A stretch of 28,099 nucleotides of DNA from a virus. Under the pieces are notes generated by a model. The model had not been told where the DNA came from, searched no databases, and saw only the letters and a program-made list of their open reading frames with translations. Both the position numbers and the translations under genes were made by a program. The stretch covers positions 1 through 28,099 of the IMG/VR virus record IMGVR_UViG_3300025168_000489. One strand, written 5' to 3'. This document shows, in pieces, positions 11,890-21,100 of the stretch (position 1 is its first letter; each line of letters begins with the position of its first letter).

Positions 11890-14179
11890 TATTGTTACAT
11901 CTTTTAATGAAACAATTTTAAAAGATACAGCAGTACATTTATTAAACTCCACTAAAGAAAGTTTAGATACAAGTATTAATTTTACTGCTTACTATCATGA
12001 TTGTAAGATAGATGCCTACTCATTACCTGATTATACTTATAAAAGTTTACATGATGTTAAAGACCATGAAAGTTTTTTAAAAAGATATGCAGAACATGAT
12101 GGTACAGAAGAAGGTAAGATACCATACAATGAAAAGTTAGATGCATTGAAGTGGTCACATAAAGTATTTGCCTTAACAGAGAAAGCATTTGAGTTAGCAG
12201 AAAAAAGTAAAGAAGCTGGATGGTTAATATGGATTGATGCTGATTCTTATTTAAAGAAAAGATTAACTAAACAAGATATATTATCTATGTTAAATGATAA
12301 AGCAGATATTGTTTATAATCCTGATGAACCTTTCTTTATGGCTTTTAATTTAGATAAGCAACCTACTGTAGATATACTAGCAGATTTACGTGGTGCATAT
12401 ATACTAGGTGAGATGATTAAGTACAGAGAGTGGCATGATTATTATATATTATCTAGACTGATAACTATTTATCAAGCACATGGTATGAAAGTAGAACAGA
12501 TAAATACTATGAATGATTTCTTTTATCATTTTGCTGGTAGACCAGACTTTTCTAAGATATCTATTAGAAATAGTAAAGGTGAAAGAGCATTTCCTTTAAC
12601 AGATAATGTTTCTCAAGATATTAAACCTAATAGATATCAACAAATATCTCAGATAATGAAAGAATATAAACCAAAGATTGTAATAGAAACTGGAACATGG
12701 AATGGTGGAAGAGCTATAGAGATGGCCCTGACTGCATTTAATTATACTGATACATTTACTTATCATGGTTATGATTTATTTGAAGATGCTACTATTGAAA
12801 CAGACCATGAAGAGTTTAATGCAAAGGCACATAATAAAATGTCTGCAGTTAAAAATAGATTAAAAGAATTTGCAGAACATATGAAAGAAAATAAAAATAA
12901 AACTTTTACATTTGAATTAAATAAAGGTAATACTAGAAACATATTAAAAGACCAAGGTGAATGGTTTGATATGGCTCTTATTGGTGGTGGTAATAGTATT
13001 AAAACTATAGCTCATGATTATGATTGTGTAAAGAAAACACCTATAGTTATGATTGACCATTACTTTAGAGAAGATGATGATAAGATGGCACCTAATGAGT
13101 CTTACTGTGGTGTAAATAAACTATGGGATAAATTAAAAAAGAATAAAGAAATACGTAAACATGTATTACCTTCAGGTGATAAGGTAAAAGATGGTGGCTT
13201 TACACATTTTATGATTGTGTTAAGTGATAAAGAATTACCTAATATACCTGCTGATTTACAAAGAGTTCCTATTGTAGTTAATCCTAGAGATTGTGTACCT
13301 AAAGATTATATACGTGGTAATATAAAAGATAACATGAAATTAATACCAGAAAGTAAATTTATACAGAAATGTAAAACACATAATGAACATGGTATTATTA
13401 TTTCTGGTGGACCTAATATAGATTATGATGAGTTAAAAGATACTATTAAAAAGTATCCTAATTCTTTAACTATATGTGTTAAGCATGCATATCCTGGTCT
13501 TATAAAGAATGGTATAAAACCAAATGCTTGTATACTATTAGACCCACGTTCTATTGAAGGTGAAAGTACACATGGTATTAAGAGAAAAGATTTATTAAAA
13601 AATCCTGATGCAGATACAAAGTTTTTAGTTGCATCTATGACTGACCCTTCTGTTACTAATTATCTTATAGAAAATAAAGCAAACATATGGGGTTGGCATG
13701 CATTCACAGAATCATTACGAGATGATGATGATAGAAAACATGCAATTAAAAATAATCAAGTAAAGATTAGAGAAGACGTAGGTTTACCTGTAGGTGCTAC
13801 CTTAATTACCGGTGGTACTTGTGCAGCTATGAGAGCTATTGGTATGTTACATACTATGGGTTTTAGAAACTTACATTTATTTGGTTTTGAATCATCATTA
13901 AAAGATGACCCTACTGATGATATGAAAAAAGAAACTACTGGTGCTGATGATGAACCTAAAAGACCAAAGTATTTTCAAGTATCGGTAGAAAATAAAGCTT
14001 ATTGGACTACTGGTGAATTATTAGCAATGGCTCAAGATTGTGAGAAAACATTTGCTGATAAGACTATGGGTATTAATTATTATTTTTATGGTAAAGATAG
14101 TTTAGTATTTGAAATATGGGAGGGTGCACAAAAGAAAGAAACATTACCTGATTATAAGGATATGTTAAATGCACAATAG
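11876..14179 (+). CDS. Three-domain protein: GT-A-like, methyltransferase-like and DUF115
   Basis: ATG at 11876 is preferred because GGAG lies 7 bases before it; product 767 aa. The N-terminal third resembles a GT-A glycosyltransferase with IWIDADSYL (119-127, a DxD motif). The middle has ETGTWNGGRAIEMA (271-284), like a Rossmann SAM-binding loop, and later WFDMALIGG and VMIDHYF, as in class I methyltransferases of the TylF/cephalosporin hydroxylase type. The C-terminal part (about 506-675) matches DUF115/MptE-like proteins: GIIISGGPNID, ACILLDPRS, and GATLITGGTCAAMRAIGM. DUF115 occurs in flagellin glycosylation (Maf) proteins. Together these suggest transfer and modification of a sugar, possibly nonulosonic acid-like. 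No signal peptide: cytoplasmic. Confidence 0.8.
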   Translation: MKEINIVTSFNETILKDTAVHLLNSTKESLDTSINFTAYYHDCKIDAYSLPDYTYKSLHDVKDHESFLKRYAEHDGTEEGKIPYNEKLDALKWSHKVFALTEKAFELAEKSKEAGWLIWIDADSYLKKRLTKQDILSMLNDKADIVYNPDEPFFMAFNLDKQPTVDILADLRGAYILGEMIKYREWHDYYILSRLITIYQAHGMKVEQINTMNDFFYHFAGRPDFSKISIRNSKGERAFPLTDNVSQDIKPNRYQQISQIMKEYKPKIVIETGTWNGGRAIEMALTAFNYTDTFTYHGYDLFEDATIETDHEEFNAKAHNKMSAVKNRLKEFAEHMKENKNKTFTFELNKGNTRNILKDQGEWFDMALIGGGNSIKTIAHDYDCVKKTPIVMIDHYFREDDDKMAPNESYCGVNKLWDKLKKNKEIRKHVLPSGDKVKDGGFTHFMIVLSDKELPNIPADLQRVPIVVNPRDCVPKDYIRGNIKDNMKLIPESKFIQKCKTHNEHGIIISGGPNIDYDELKDTIKKYPNSLTICVKHAYPGLIKNGIKPNACILLDPRSIEGESTHGIKRKDLLKNPDADTKFLVASMTDPSVTNYLIENKANIWGWHAFTESLRDDDDRKHAIKNNQVKIREDVGLPVGATLITGGTCAAMRAIGMLHTMGFRNLHLFGFESSLKDDPTDDMKKETTGADDEPKRPKYFQVSVENKAYWTTGELLAMAQDCEKTFADKTMGINYYFYGKDSLVFEIWEGAQKKETLPDYKDMLNAQ

Positions 14180-14816
14180 AGATAAACCTTCTCAAGATTA
14201 TGTAGACCTATTAACTGAATATAAAGAATTACATAAAGACCCAAAGTATTTTAATGGTATATGTTTAATAACACATCTAAATACAGTAACACATATTATG
14301 GTAGAGGAAGGTGTTAAAAGTTTATTAGATTATGGTTGTGGTAAAGCTCTATTATATGATGAAGAAAAATATAAAACAATGAGACTTAATAAACGAGGTC
14401 AAGTTTTACCTAAACCTTTACAAGAAATATGGCAACTAGATTATCATGCCTTATATGACCCTGCATATCCCAAGCATAGTAAATTACCTAAAGGTAAGTA
14501 TGATGCTGTAGTATGTACAGACGTAATAGAACATATAGATGAGAAAGATGTTGACTGGATTCTAGAAGAAATATTTTCTTATAGTAGAAAGTTTGTCTTA
14601 CTTACTATTGCCTGTTATAAAGCATTAAAAACATTTAAAGATGGTAGAAATGTACATGTTAATATAAAAAATCCAAAACATTGGAAAGAAAAATTATTAC
14701 AGTTACATGATAAACATCCACATTTAAATATACATTATAGTTTAGATGTTATTGAAGATGAGAAAGCAGAAAAGCCTGTGTCAATAACGACATGGGAAAA
14801 AATAGAAAGGAAATAA
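14169..14816 (+). CDS. Class I SAM-dependent methyltransferase, 215 aa
   Basis: ATG at 14169 follows AAGGAT (14155-14160) and overlaps the previous gene by 11 bases. The SAM-binding motif I is SLLDYGCGKALLY (51-63) and the acidic motif after it is YDAVVCTDVIEHID (111-124), both typical of Rossmann-fold methyltransferases. The target (sugar, lipid or protein) cannot be read from the sequence; context with glycosyltransferases favours a sugar. DNA methyltransferase motifs such as DPPY are absent. Confidence 0.85.
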   Translation: MHNRDKPSQDYVDLLTEYKELHKDPKYFNGICLITHLNTVTHIMVEEGVKSLLDYGCGKALLYDEEKYKTMRLNKRGQVLPKPLQEIWQLDYHALYDPAYPKHSKLPKGKYDAVVCTDVIEHIDEKDVDWILEEIFSYSRKFVLLTIACYKALKTFKDGRNVHVNIKNPKHWKEKLLQLHDKHPHLNIHYSLDVIEDEKAEKPVSITTWEKIERK

Positions 14817-14817
14817 T

Positions 14818-15216
14818 ATGGCACTACTAAGTTTGATTGGACCTGCTACAAAGTTATTAGGTAAGTTCATAGAAGATAAAGATGTAAAAAATAAACTTGC
14901 TCATGAAGTAGCTACAATGGCAGAGAAGCATGCACAAGAATTAGCTAAAGGACAATTAGCTATAAACAAAGAAGAAGCAAAGTCTGGTAATATATTTATT
15001 GCCGGCTGGAGGCCCTTCATAGGTTGGGCATGTGGGGTTGCCTTAGTGTGGCATTTTATTGCAGCTCCGTTTATTATTTTCTTTGCAGCACTATTCGGTG
15101 CAACATTACCAGCACTACCTGAGTTTGATATGGGAAGTTTAATGACTGTATTAATGGGTATGCTTGGACTTGGAGGTCTTAGGACTTTTGAGAAATATAA
15201 AAAAGTTACAAAATAA
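14818..15216 (+). CDS. Holin of the 3TM type
   Basis: The 132-residue protein has a helical N-terminus with KHAQELAKGQLAINKEEA, then FIAGWRPFIGWACGVAL (60-76), the characteristic Gly-Trp-Arg-Pro segment of the GTA/3TM holin family, followed by further hydrophobic segments (FIAAPFIIFFAALFGA and MTVLMGMLGLGGL) and a basic tail. Holins form the inner membrane lesion that lets the lysozyme reach the cell wall. AAAGGAAA precedes the ATG. The lysozyme candidate (16540-17694) is on the other strand, so lysis genes are split between two operons. Confidence 0.85.
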   Translation: MALLSLIGPATKLLGKFIEDKDVKNKLAHEVATMAEKHAQELAKGQLAINKEEAKSGNIFIAGWRPFIGWACGVALVWHFIAAPFIIFFAALFGATLPALPEFDMGSLMTVLMGMLGLGGLRTFEKYKKVTK

Positions 15217-15228
15217 AAAGGAATAATT

Positions 15229-15390
15229 ATGAAACAAACAATTTATTTAGCATCATTAGTATTGATATTAATTTTTGTATTTATATTTGCAAGAACTGGT
15301 TCAGAAATAATAAATGAAAATATACCTACTAAAAGCAGTAATGTTCTTGAAAAAGAATATGAAGAATATGATATGAGTAACTATAGATAG
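15229..15390 (+). CDS. Small membrane protein, 53 aa
   Basis: ATG at 15229 has AAGGA (15218-15222) upstream. The 53-residue product has one N-terminal hydrophobic helix (IYLASLVLILIFVFIFA) and a polar, acidic C-terminal part ending EKEYEEYDMSNYR. It could be a signal-anchored periplasmic protein. Its place after the holin suggests a lysis role, such as an inner membrane spanin partner, but it is shorter than usual spanins and the family is not recognised. Confidence 0.65.
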   Translation: MKQTIYLASLVLILIFVFIFARTGSEIINENIPTKSSNVLEKEYEEYDMSNYR

Positions 15391-15662
15391 TGGCAGAGTT
15401 TAAAAAACATACCCCTTATAAAACTAAAGATTGGTATCTCAAGTGGGCATCATCTTTAGTTTTAATTGTGGGTATCATGCTTACATCACATAATATCTAC
15501 CCATATAATTTATATGTTAGTTCTGTGGGTTTATTAGGTTGGACTATTGTAGGATTCTGGTGGAATGATAGAGCAATTATGATTGTAAATCTTGTATCGC
15601 TAGTAATATATGTAACAGGTCTAATCAATTATTTATTATTTACAATGACGAGTATAGATTAA
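15390..15662 (+). CDS. Multi-pass small membrane protein, 90 aa
   Basis: The start is GTG at 15390, sharing its G with the previous stop (TAGTG), and has no strong ribosome binding site, so coupling is likely. The product has three hydrophobic segments (SSLVLIVGIMLTS, YVSSVGLLGWTIVGFWW, and MIVNLVSLVIYVTGLINYLL). The W-rich core, with WNDRA before the last helix, is reminiscent of a small membrane protein often carried by marine phages, whose function is unknown. Between holin and small terminase, a lysis-related or host-membrane role is possible. Confidence 0.75.
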   Translation: MAEFKKHTPYKTKDWYLKWASSLVLIVGIMLTSHNIYPYNLYVSSVGLLGWTIVGFWWNDRAIMIVNLVSLVIYVTGLINYLLFTMTSID

Positions 15663-15663
15663 A

Positions 15664-16122
15664 ATGGCACTAAATGAACAACAAGAAAGATTTTGTCAGT
15701 CGTATATCCTACATAGGAATGCCTCGGAAGCTGCTAGAGCTGCTGGGTATTCACAAGAACATGCAGCACGACAAGGGCACAGACTATTACAAAATGAAGA
15801 GATTGTCGAAAGAATTACAGAGCTCGAACAAAACTTAACTACTGATGTAGATGTTATCTCTGAGATAGAAAAGCAGTATGAGTTTGCCAAAGCTAATGGT
15901 CATACTAATAGTGCGATTAAAGCTCTAGAGTTATTATCTCGAATCAGAGGGACTCAAGAAGAGAAAGAAGATATGACAGACCCTGTAAAACTTAAAGAAG
16001 ATTTAGTAAAGTCTGCTAAGATAATGGGTAAAGATTTTTATTTTGATATAGCTAAAGAAGCTGGGTTTCTAGATAGAGGTAACAAGGTAGACAATGTAGA
16101 TAATAAAGAGCACAAAAAATAA
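15664..16122 (+). CDS. terS: Terminase small subunit
   Basis: The 152-residue protein begins with QQERFCQSYILHRNASEAARAAGYS, the helix-turn-helix pattern of Terminase_2-type small subunits, then RQGHRLLQNEEIVERITELEQN; the rest is helical and charged, ending in a basic Lys-rich tail. It recognises phage DNA and feeds the large subunit, which is not in this window. It starts one base after the previous stop and has only a weak ribosome binding site. It is the last gene of the + strand block, and its 3' end overlaps that of the converging gene at 16069-16515 by 54 bases. Confidence 0.88.
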   Translation: MALNEQQERFCQSYILHRNASEAARAAGYSQEHAARQGHRLLQNEEIVERITELEQNLTTDVDVISEIEKQYEFAKANGHTNSAIKALELLSRIRGTQEEKEDMTDPVKLKEDLVKSAKIMGKDFYFDIAKEAGFLDRGNKVDNVDNKEHKK

Positions 16123-16515
16123 TACACAACCACCTATAATAGTATTCTCTACCATTTTTCGTTGTTTTCTTTTTGCTTCTTCCTCTGCTTCTTTTTTATC
16201 TTTTCTTATCTGTGCTTGTATTCTTAGCACTTCATTCCAAGCATTAGGGCCATGAGAATAATTAACAAAGGTACGTAATTCTTTCTCCATATGTTGTGCT
16301 TCTTTTAAAGCAGCAAAAGTTTCTAATGCTTCTTCTTCTACAGAACCAAACAACCTTTTCTTTTTTTTCTTATGCCCATCCTTAACTGCTTGAATCGCAC
16401 CCATCCATCTGCCCAAATCCTTGGACATACTTTCTACTTGCTTGCCTACTTTAAATCCTGATACAATAGTTTTGTATGCAGTCGTAGCTATACCTATCGC
16501 TGTAACTGGGTCCAT
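16069..16515 (-). CDS. Membrane protein with C-terminal anchor, 148 aa
   Basis: ATG at 16515 (reverse strand) follows AAGAGGCAAAC. The product has a mildly hydrophobic N-terminus (MDPVTAIGIATTAYKTIVSG), a Lys-rich centre (GHKKKKKRLFG), a long charged helix with KDKKEAEEEAKRKQRK and a C-terminal transmembrane segment (IIGGCVLFFVLFIIYIVYLV). This layout is seen in a protein common near the lysis and virion genes of marine podoviruses; its function is unknown. It is the last gene of the - strand operon and converges on the small terminase gene. Confidence 0.75.
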   Translation of the reverse strand: MDPVTAIGIATTAYKTIVSGFKVGKQVESMSKDLGRWMGAIQAVKDGHKKKKKRLFGSVEEEALETFAALKEAQHMEKELRTFVNYSHGPNAWNEVLRIQAQIRKDKKEAEEEAKRKQRKMVENTIIGGCVLFFVLFIIYIVYLVTSI

Positions 16516-16539
16516 GTTTGCCTCTTAATTCTTAATGGA

Positions 16540-17694
16540 TTATATAAATCTTGGTTGTCTTTTATAGGGGTCTGATTCTATCATGCCTCCTGATTGTTTT
16601 TCTATTATTTTATTATGTTTTTTTTTATTATAAAATCCTTTTCTTTTTAAAACTTCTTCAAGATAATATTTTAATTTTTCTTCCGACACTGAGTCTTTTA
16701 TAAAAGGTTCTATTAAATTTTTATAAGTGTCCTCATTTCTTTTACTTAGATATTTTCTTACTAAAACACCTTTGTTATTTTTTCGTTTAAAAGTTCTATC
16801 TGTGGCATTTTCTATTATATCAGTAATATTATTATTAGCTAGTGCTTTGGCTAAATTTTTAGCAGGTGCATTATTTAAAGAAAAATCTATTAATAAATTT
16901 TGTTTCCATTTTTCTAAATCTTTAAAATCTTTTTTAATATTATTTTCTTTCATTACTTGATTAAATTCTCTAATTGCTCTATTAACACCTCTTTCACCTT
17001 GTATATCAAGTCTAGCTATAGTATCAGATTGTTCATCAGTAACTCCTTTACTAACATCTATTCCATATACCATCTTAGTAGTTATTTCATCACCTAAAAG
17101 TTTATGACCATAAGCAATATCATCTGTTTTTCCTCCTTCAGCACCTGGACCTAATTTTTTTTTAATATCTTCATTATTTTTAAAATGATTTAAAAAGTAG
17201 TCATCCACTATAAAATCACTTTGTGATGTAATAGATTTTTCTTTTGCTTTAGGTTCTTCAGTAACTGCTGGCTCACGAGAACTAAAATCTGGAATTATTT
17301 GACCAGGTTTAGGTTCAAATTTATTTTTCTCTTGACCTCCAGTAGGTAAAGCAGGAACAGGTTTTTTCTTTTCTTTATCTAACAAACTTTTTCTAGCTTG
17401 CTCTGTAAGAACTTTATTAGCTATAGTATCATCTAATTCACTTTGTTTTGGAACTTTTAAATTATTTTTTAAACTAGTCAAACCAGGTATTGTTTTTTGA
17501 TTTAAATTAGGTGTATAAATTTGTTCATTTAATACAGAAGGATTTCTACTATCATCTGTTATAGCTACACCTCTTGTTGCCTCACTATCTACAGAACCTA
17601 TAGGTATTTCTTCTTGCTCACTTTTTATATCTCCTAAAGGTGCATATAAAGACATTAATGCTTTTGATAAACTATCATATTCTTTTTCAGACAT
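16540..17694 (-). CDS. GH24/pesticin-like lysozyme with N-terminal extension, 384 aa
   Basis: Start with AAAGGAA upstream on the reverse strand. The first 160 residues are low-complexity, polar and Pro-rich. The lysozyme domain spans about 165-340: GPGAEGGKTDDIAYGHKLLG with catalytic candidate Glu186, Asp191/Asp192 and His197, then GVTDEQSDTIARLDI, which matches the T4 lysozyme pattern of Glu, Asp and a following helix of the type GVxTxDEAxxLFxxDV. It should cleave peptidoglycan. The C-terminus ends SGGMIESDPYKRQPRFI, a short tail found on virion proteins of marine phages. The long extension and place beside virion genes suggest it may be a virion-carried lysin as well as, or instead of, the endolysin. 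Confidence 0.75.
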   Translation of the reverse strand: MSEKEYDSLSKALMSLYAPLGDIKSEQEEIPIGSVDSEATRGVAITDDSRNPSVLNEQIYTPNLNQKTIPGLTSLKNNLKVPKQSELDDTIANKVLTEQARKSLLDKEKKKPVPALPTGGQEKNKFEPKPGQIIPDFSSREPAVTEEPKAKEKSITSQSDFIVDDYFLNHFKNNEDIKKKLGPGAEGGKTDDIAYGHKLLGDEITTKMVYGIDVSKGVTDEQSDTIARLDIQGERGVNRAIREFNQVMKENNIKKDFKDLEKWKQNLLIDFSLNNAPAKNLAKALANNNITDIIENATDRTFKRKNNKGVLVRKYLSKRNEDTYKNLIEPFIKDSVSEEKLKYYLEEVLKRKGFYNKKKHNKIIEKQSGGMIESDPYKRQPRFI

Positions 17695-17706
17695 ACTTTT
17701 TTCCTT

Positions 17707-17913
17707 TCATCTGTACACTCTTACTTTTTTATTTTTTAAATCTACTTCTACAGGTTTACATATAGCTGTATATCTTTTCTTTGTTACTGGGTCAGCCGGT
17801 TGTTTCATTACCCTAGATGCAAAATATCTACATCTATTAATGTCAGCAAACATCATATTACTTTCTTGTTGTGCTCTACCTAAGTATATCATTAATATAA
17901 ATACTGTGGTCAT
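17707..17913 (-). CDS. Small protein with N-terminal hydrophobic segment, 68 aa
   Basis: The ATG overlaps the stop of the gene at 17910-18158 by 4 bases (ATGA). The product starts with a short hydrophobic stretch (MTTVFILMIYLG) that could be a signal or anchor, then a region with two cysteines (NRCRYF and ICKPVEV) and a basic end. If exported, the two cysteines could form a disulphide bridge. The pattern is common among marine phages next to the lysis and virion genes, but no function is known. Confidence 0.7.
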   Translation of the reverse strand: MTTVFILMIYLGRAQQESNMMFADINRCRYFASRVMKQPADPVTKKRYTAICKPVEVDLKNKKVRVYR

Positions 17914-18158
17914 TTACCTATTGACCTTCTTATCATATCATCTATCTTACCTTCAAGTCTATCAAATCTTTGCATGAGTTGTGTCATATCATCTTTAACA
18001 TCTTCTTTTGTAGCATACATCAATGCCATGTTCTCTTTAGACTTTGCTAGTTCATCTTTAACTTTACCAATAGAAGCAGACGTAGAACGTATCCACCATA
18101 GAAAACCACCTATTGCCATAGTTAATATTGCATTCCATATCATTGTCATATCTGCCAT
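17910..18158 (-). CDS. Membrane-anchored coiled-coil protein, 82 aa
   Basis: ATG at 18158 on the reverse strand follows TAGGAGATTAAA. The N-terminus holds one membrane helix (IWNAILTMAIGGFLWWI), and the rest is a charged coiled coil (KVKDELAKSKENM, DMTQLMQRFDRLEGKIDDMI). The topology resembles small phage membrane proteins near lysis genes (for example hemolysin XhlA-like or spanin-type), but the exact family is not certain. It starts one base after the stop of the 1296-residue protein gene. Confidence 0.7.
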   Translation of the reverse strand: MADMTMIWNAILTMAIGGFLWWIRSTSASIGKVKDELAKSKENMALMYATKEDVKDDMTQLMQRFDRLEGKIDDMIRRSIGK

Positions 18159-18159
18159 T

Positions 18160-21100
18160 TTAATCTCCTATATTTACTTCTGGTAATTCTGTTGATAAAT
18201 TTTTTAAATTATACTTACGATAAATACTATCAAAAGCATTACGTAGTCTTGGAATTTGTGTAACTAAATCTCTATTTTCTCTAGCATATGTTTTCCAAAA
18301 AGACTTATCAAAACGTGGAGCTTGAAATTTTCCTTTGGTAATTAAATTTATTTCTTTTTTAGATAGACCACCTGCTTGACGAACTTGTCGAGACATTAAT
18401 ATTTTCTTAGCTTCAACAGGACTTTTAAATTTTAATAAACTATTATACAGTTGATAAATACCTTCCTGTGCTACAAACTGTTCTTCAATTCCTTCTTGAT
18501 ATAACTTTCTCATATTCTGTAAAGAAAAGTTTGCATCTCTAGCACTTAATCTTTGTTTAATAGTAGATGATGTAATATTATTATTTCTATTAGCATTACT
18601 TAATAAAGTCTTAGCAGCAAAAGAAACATTCTTTATTGGATTAACAGTAGTTTCTTTTGTTCCTAATCCAAATATACCTAAAGGTCCTGTAAAGTTTAAA
18701 CCTACTTCCGACAGATAACCAGCAACACTACTTGCATCTCTCATTAGTTTTCTTTTTTCACCAAAGTATAAAGGGTCTAGTTTAGATTGTAAGTAAGAAC
18801 CACCTTGGCCTCCTATTGGTTTACTTAATGCATCTAATGTTTCATATGCTCCAACATCTCCAGCTAGCTCTCTTATATTTTTTACAACACCAGGTTCTGA
18901 TATCTTATATGCTTTAAATAAAAAGTCTGCTGCACGTAAATCATTTTCTTCTTTAACATAACCTAATATATTTTTAGCATAATCTAAAACTAATGACTCA
19001 CCAACAAAAGGAGAGGCAGTATTCTTAATTACTTGTAACATTTTTTCATCTAAGTTTTTAGTTATGTCTTCACCATTTGCTGCACCTACTAATAAAGGAC
19101 TAATAATATCTAGTACATATTGGTCAGGGTTGTTATAACTTAAATCAGTAACAGCATATTCTTTTTCACCATCTTTATTTATATATTCTCTAACTTGTAG
19201 AGCATGATTTTTAGACCACTCTGGTAAAGACTGACGAATAAAATCCATAACTTTATCTGTACCTTGAGTAGTATTATATACATAAGCAGCTAGTGCCGGT
19301 GCTGCAGCTACTGCCCCTTGAGACAGTAAACGATTAGCACCAGACTTAATTAAACCTCTACCAGATTTAGTAGACATACCTAATTCAAAACCATCTTTAA
19401 TTTCTTGAGAGCCCATCTTTAAAACTCTATACTTATTACGTAAGTTCTCTGCAGGAAAAGCAGTAAAAGAACCAAGTATAGGTATGCCTCTCATCTTCTC
19501 TAATACTTTTGGTATTCTAGAATATACCGGCATAACATTTAATGCATTTGAAATAGCTACTTCATCTACTAAAAAATCATCAAATGCTTTTGTATCATCT
19601 GGTGTAACATATACTGGCTGATTTTCTTTAACTGGTTTGCCTGTTGATAAATCAATTACAGGTTCTTCTGTATCTGGGTCAAGCTTTGTAACTCTTTTAG
19701 TTCCTTTAATTGGTATACCATAATCTCTTTCATAATTAGCTCTCATGATTTGTTTTTGTTCAGGCGACATATCATCAAAGATTTTTTGAAACTTAGCTTT
19801 CTCACTTAAATAACTTGCTATCTTACCTAAATCATCTGTCTTTGTATATATCTGTTCTGCTTTTCTAGCAGTTTTTTTAAAGCCTGCTGTTTTTTCTAGA
19901 GAACTAACTCCCATTGAACCTACACGTACAATATTTCTAGCTAGTACACCTTGTATACCTTTTATATTATTCTCATTAATATCTGCAAAGTCTGATAATC
20001 TATTAGCAATTTGATTTAATTCCACATTAGTACCTTGCACACCTAATCTTCTTAGCTTATCAAACAAAGCATCTTTATCTTTTTTAGATTTTGTTACTAC
20101 CACTTTAGCTAACTTACCTATACCTGTCCAGTTACCTGAATTAGCCACAGTAGCTAAAGCACCTAGTGCATTTCTTACGTGAGCAAAAGGATTGTATACT
20201 GTCTTACCTTTTTTAATATAACCTTGAGTCGCTGCAATAGCTTGAGCAAAAGGACCTAGTGCTTCATTCTTAGATAAAAATCCTGTTCTATCTGTCATAA
20301 CTTTTATCTTAGCTGCTAATTCTTTTGGTATAAATATTTCTTGTGCAGGTGCTGCATAAATATCACCACGAACTTGAAAAGGTGTTTCATCATATAAAGA
20401 CTTTTCAAATGCAGAAGCTTTAGAAGTTACAAGAGGAACAGCATCTTCACCTAATAGTTCTTTAGCTTTAAAAGCAGAGTCAGCTCTTACTGCCAAGCCT
20501 CTGTTTAATAAACTATCAGATAACTGTGCAGCTATTCTTAAATCAGCAACAGGTTCTACAATACCAGCTATAGTTTCAGTAGCTCTTAATGCTGGGTTTT
20601 GATTTAAACCATAGATTGTTTTAATAACATCAGGCAATTCTTGTTTTGATTTTAATGCACCATACTTACTTCTGCTTTGTAAACTTGGTGTATATAATCT
20701 TTGCATTTCAGTATTAATAATTTTATTTAATTTGTTTTCATCATAAATACCTTCTTTACTTTGTTTACTAACAAATTCTTTTAATGTACCATCTGCATTT
20801 CTAAGTCCTAGTTTTTTACCTAGAACCTCATCTTCTACTGCAAGATTACGAAACTCAACAATAGTATCTCTATTTCGTGCATCTTTTTTCCAAAGATTAA
20901 AATCTTGTCTACCTTTCTTTGTAAACTTTTCAAAGATATCCCTTACATAATTATTTTTTAAACCATAGATTGTTTTAGTTTTTTCAGATATTTGTAATCG
21001 TGGGTCATCTAATTCTTTTCTAACTTTAGTTCTAAGACGAGTAAAGTCTCTTAGACTGTTAGCTAAATCAGGACTTCTTAATCTAACATTTCTTCTAGCT

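Noticed and set aside
17974-18186. Forward ORF opposite the small membrane protein genes
   Set aside because: It lies antisense to two - strand genes with good ribosome binding sites; hydrophobic composition comes from the complementary strand.
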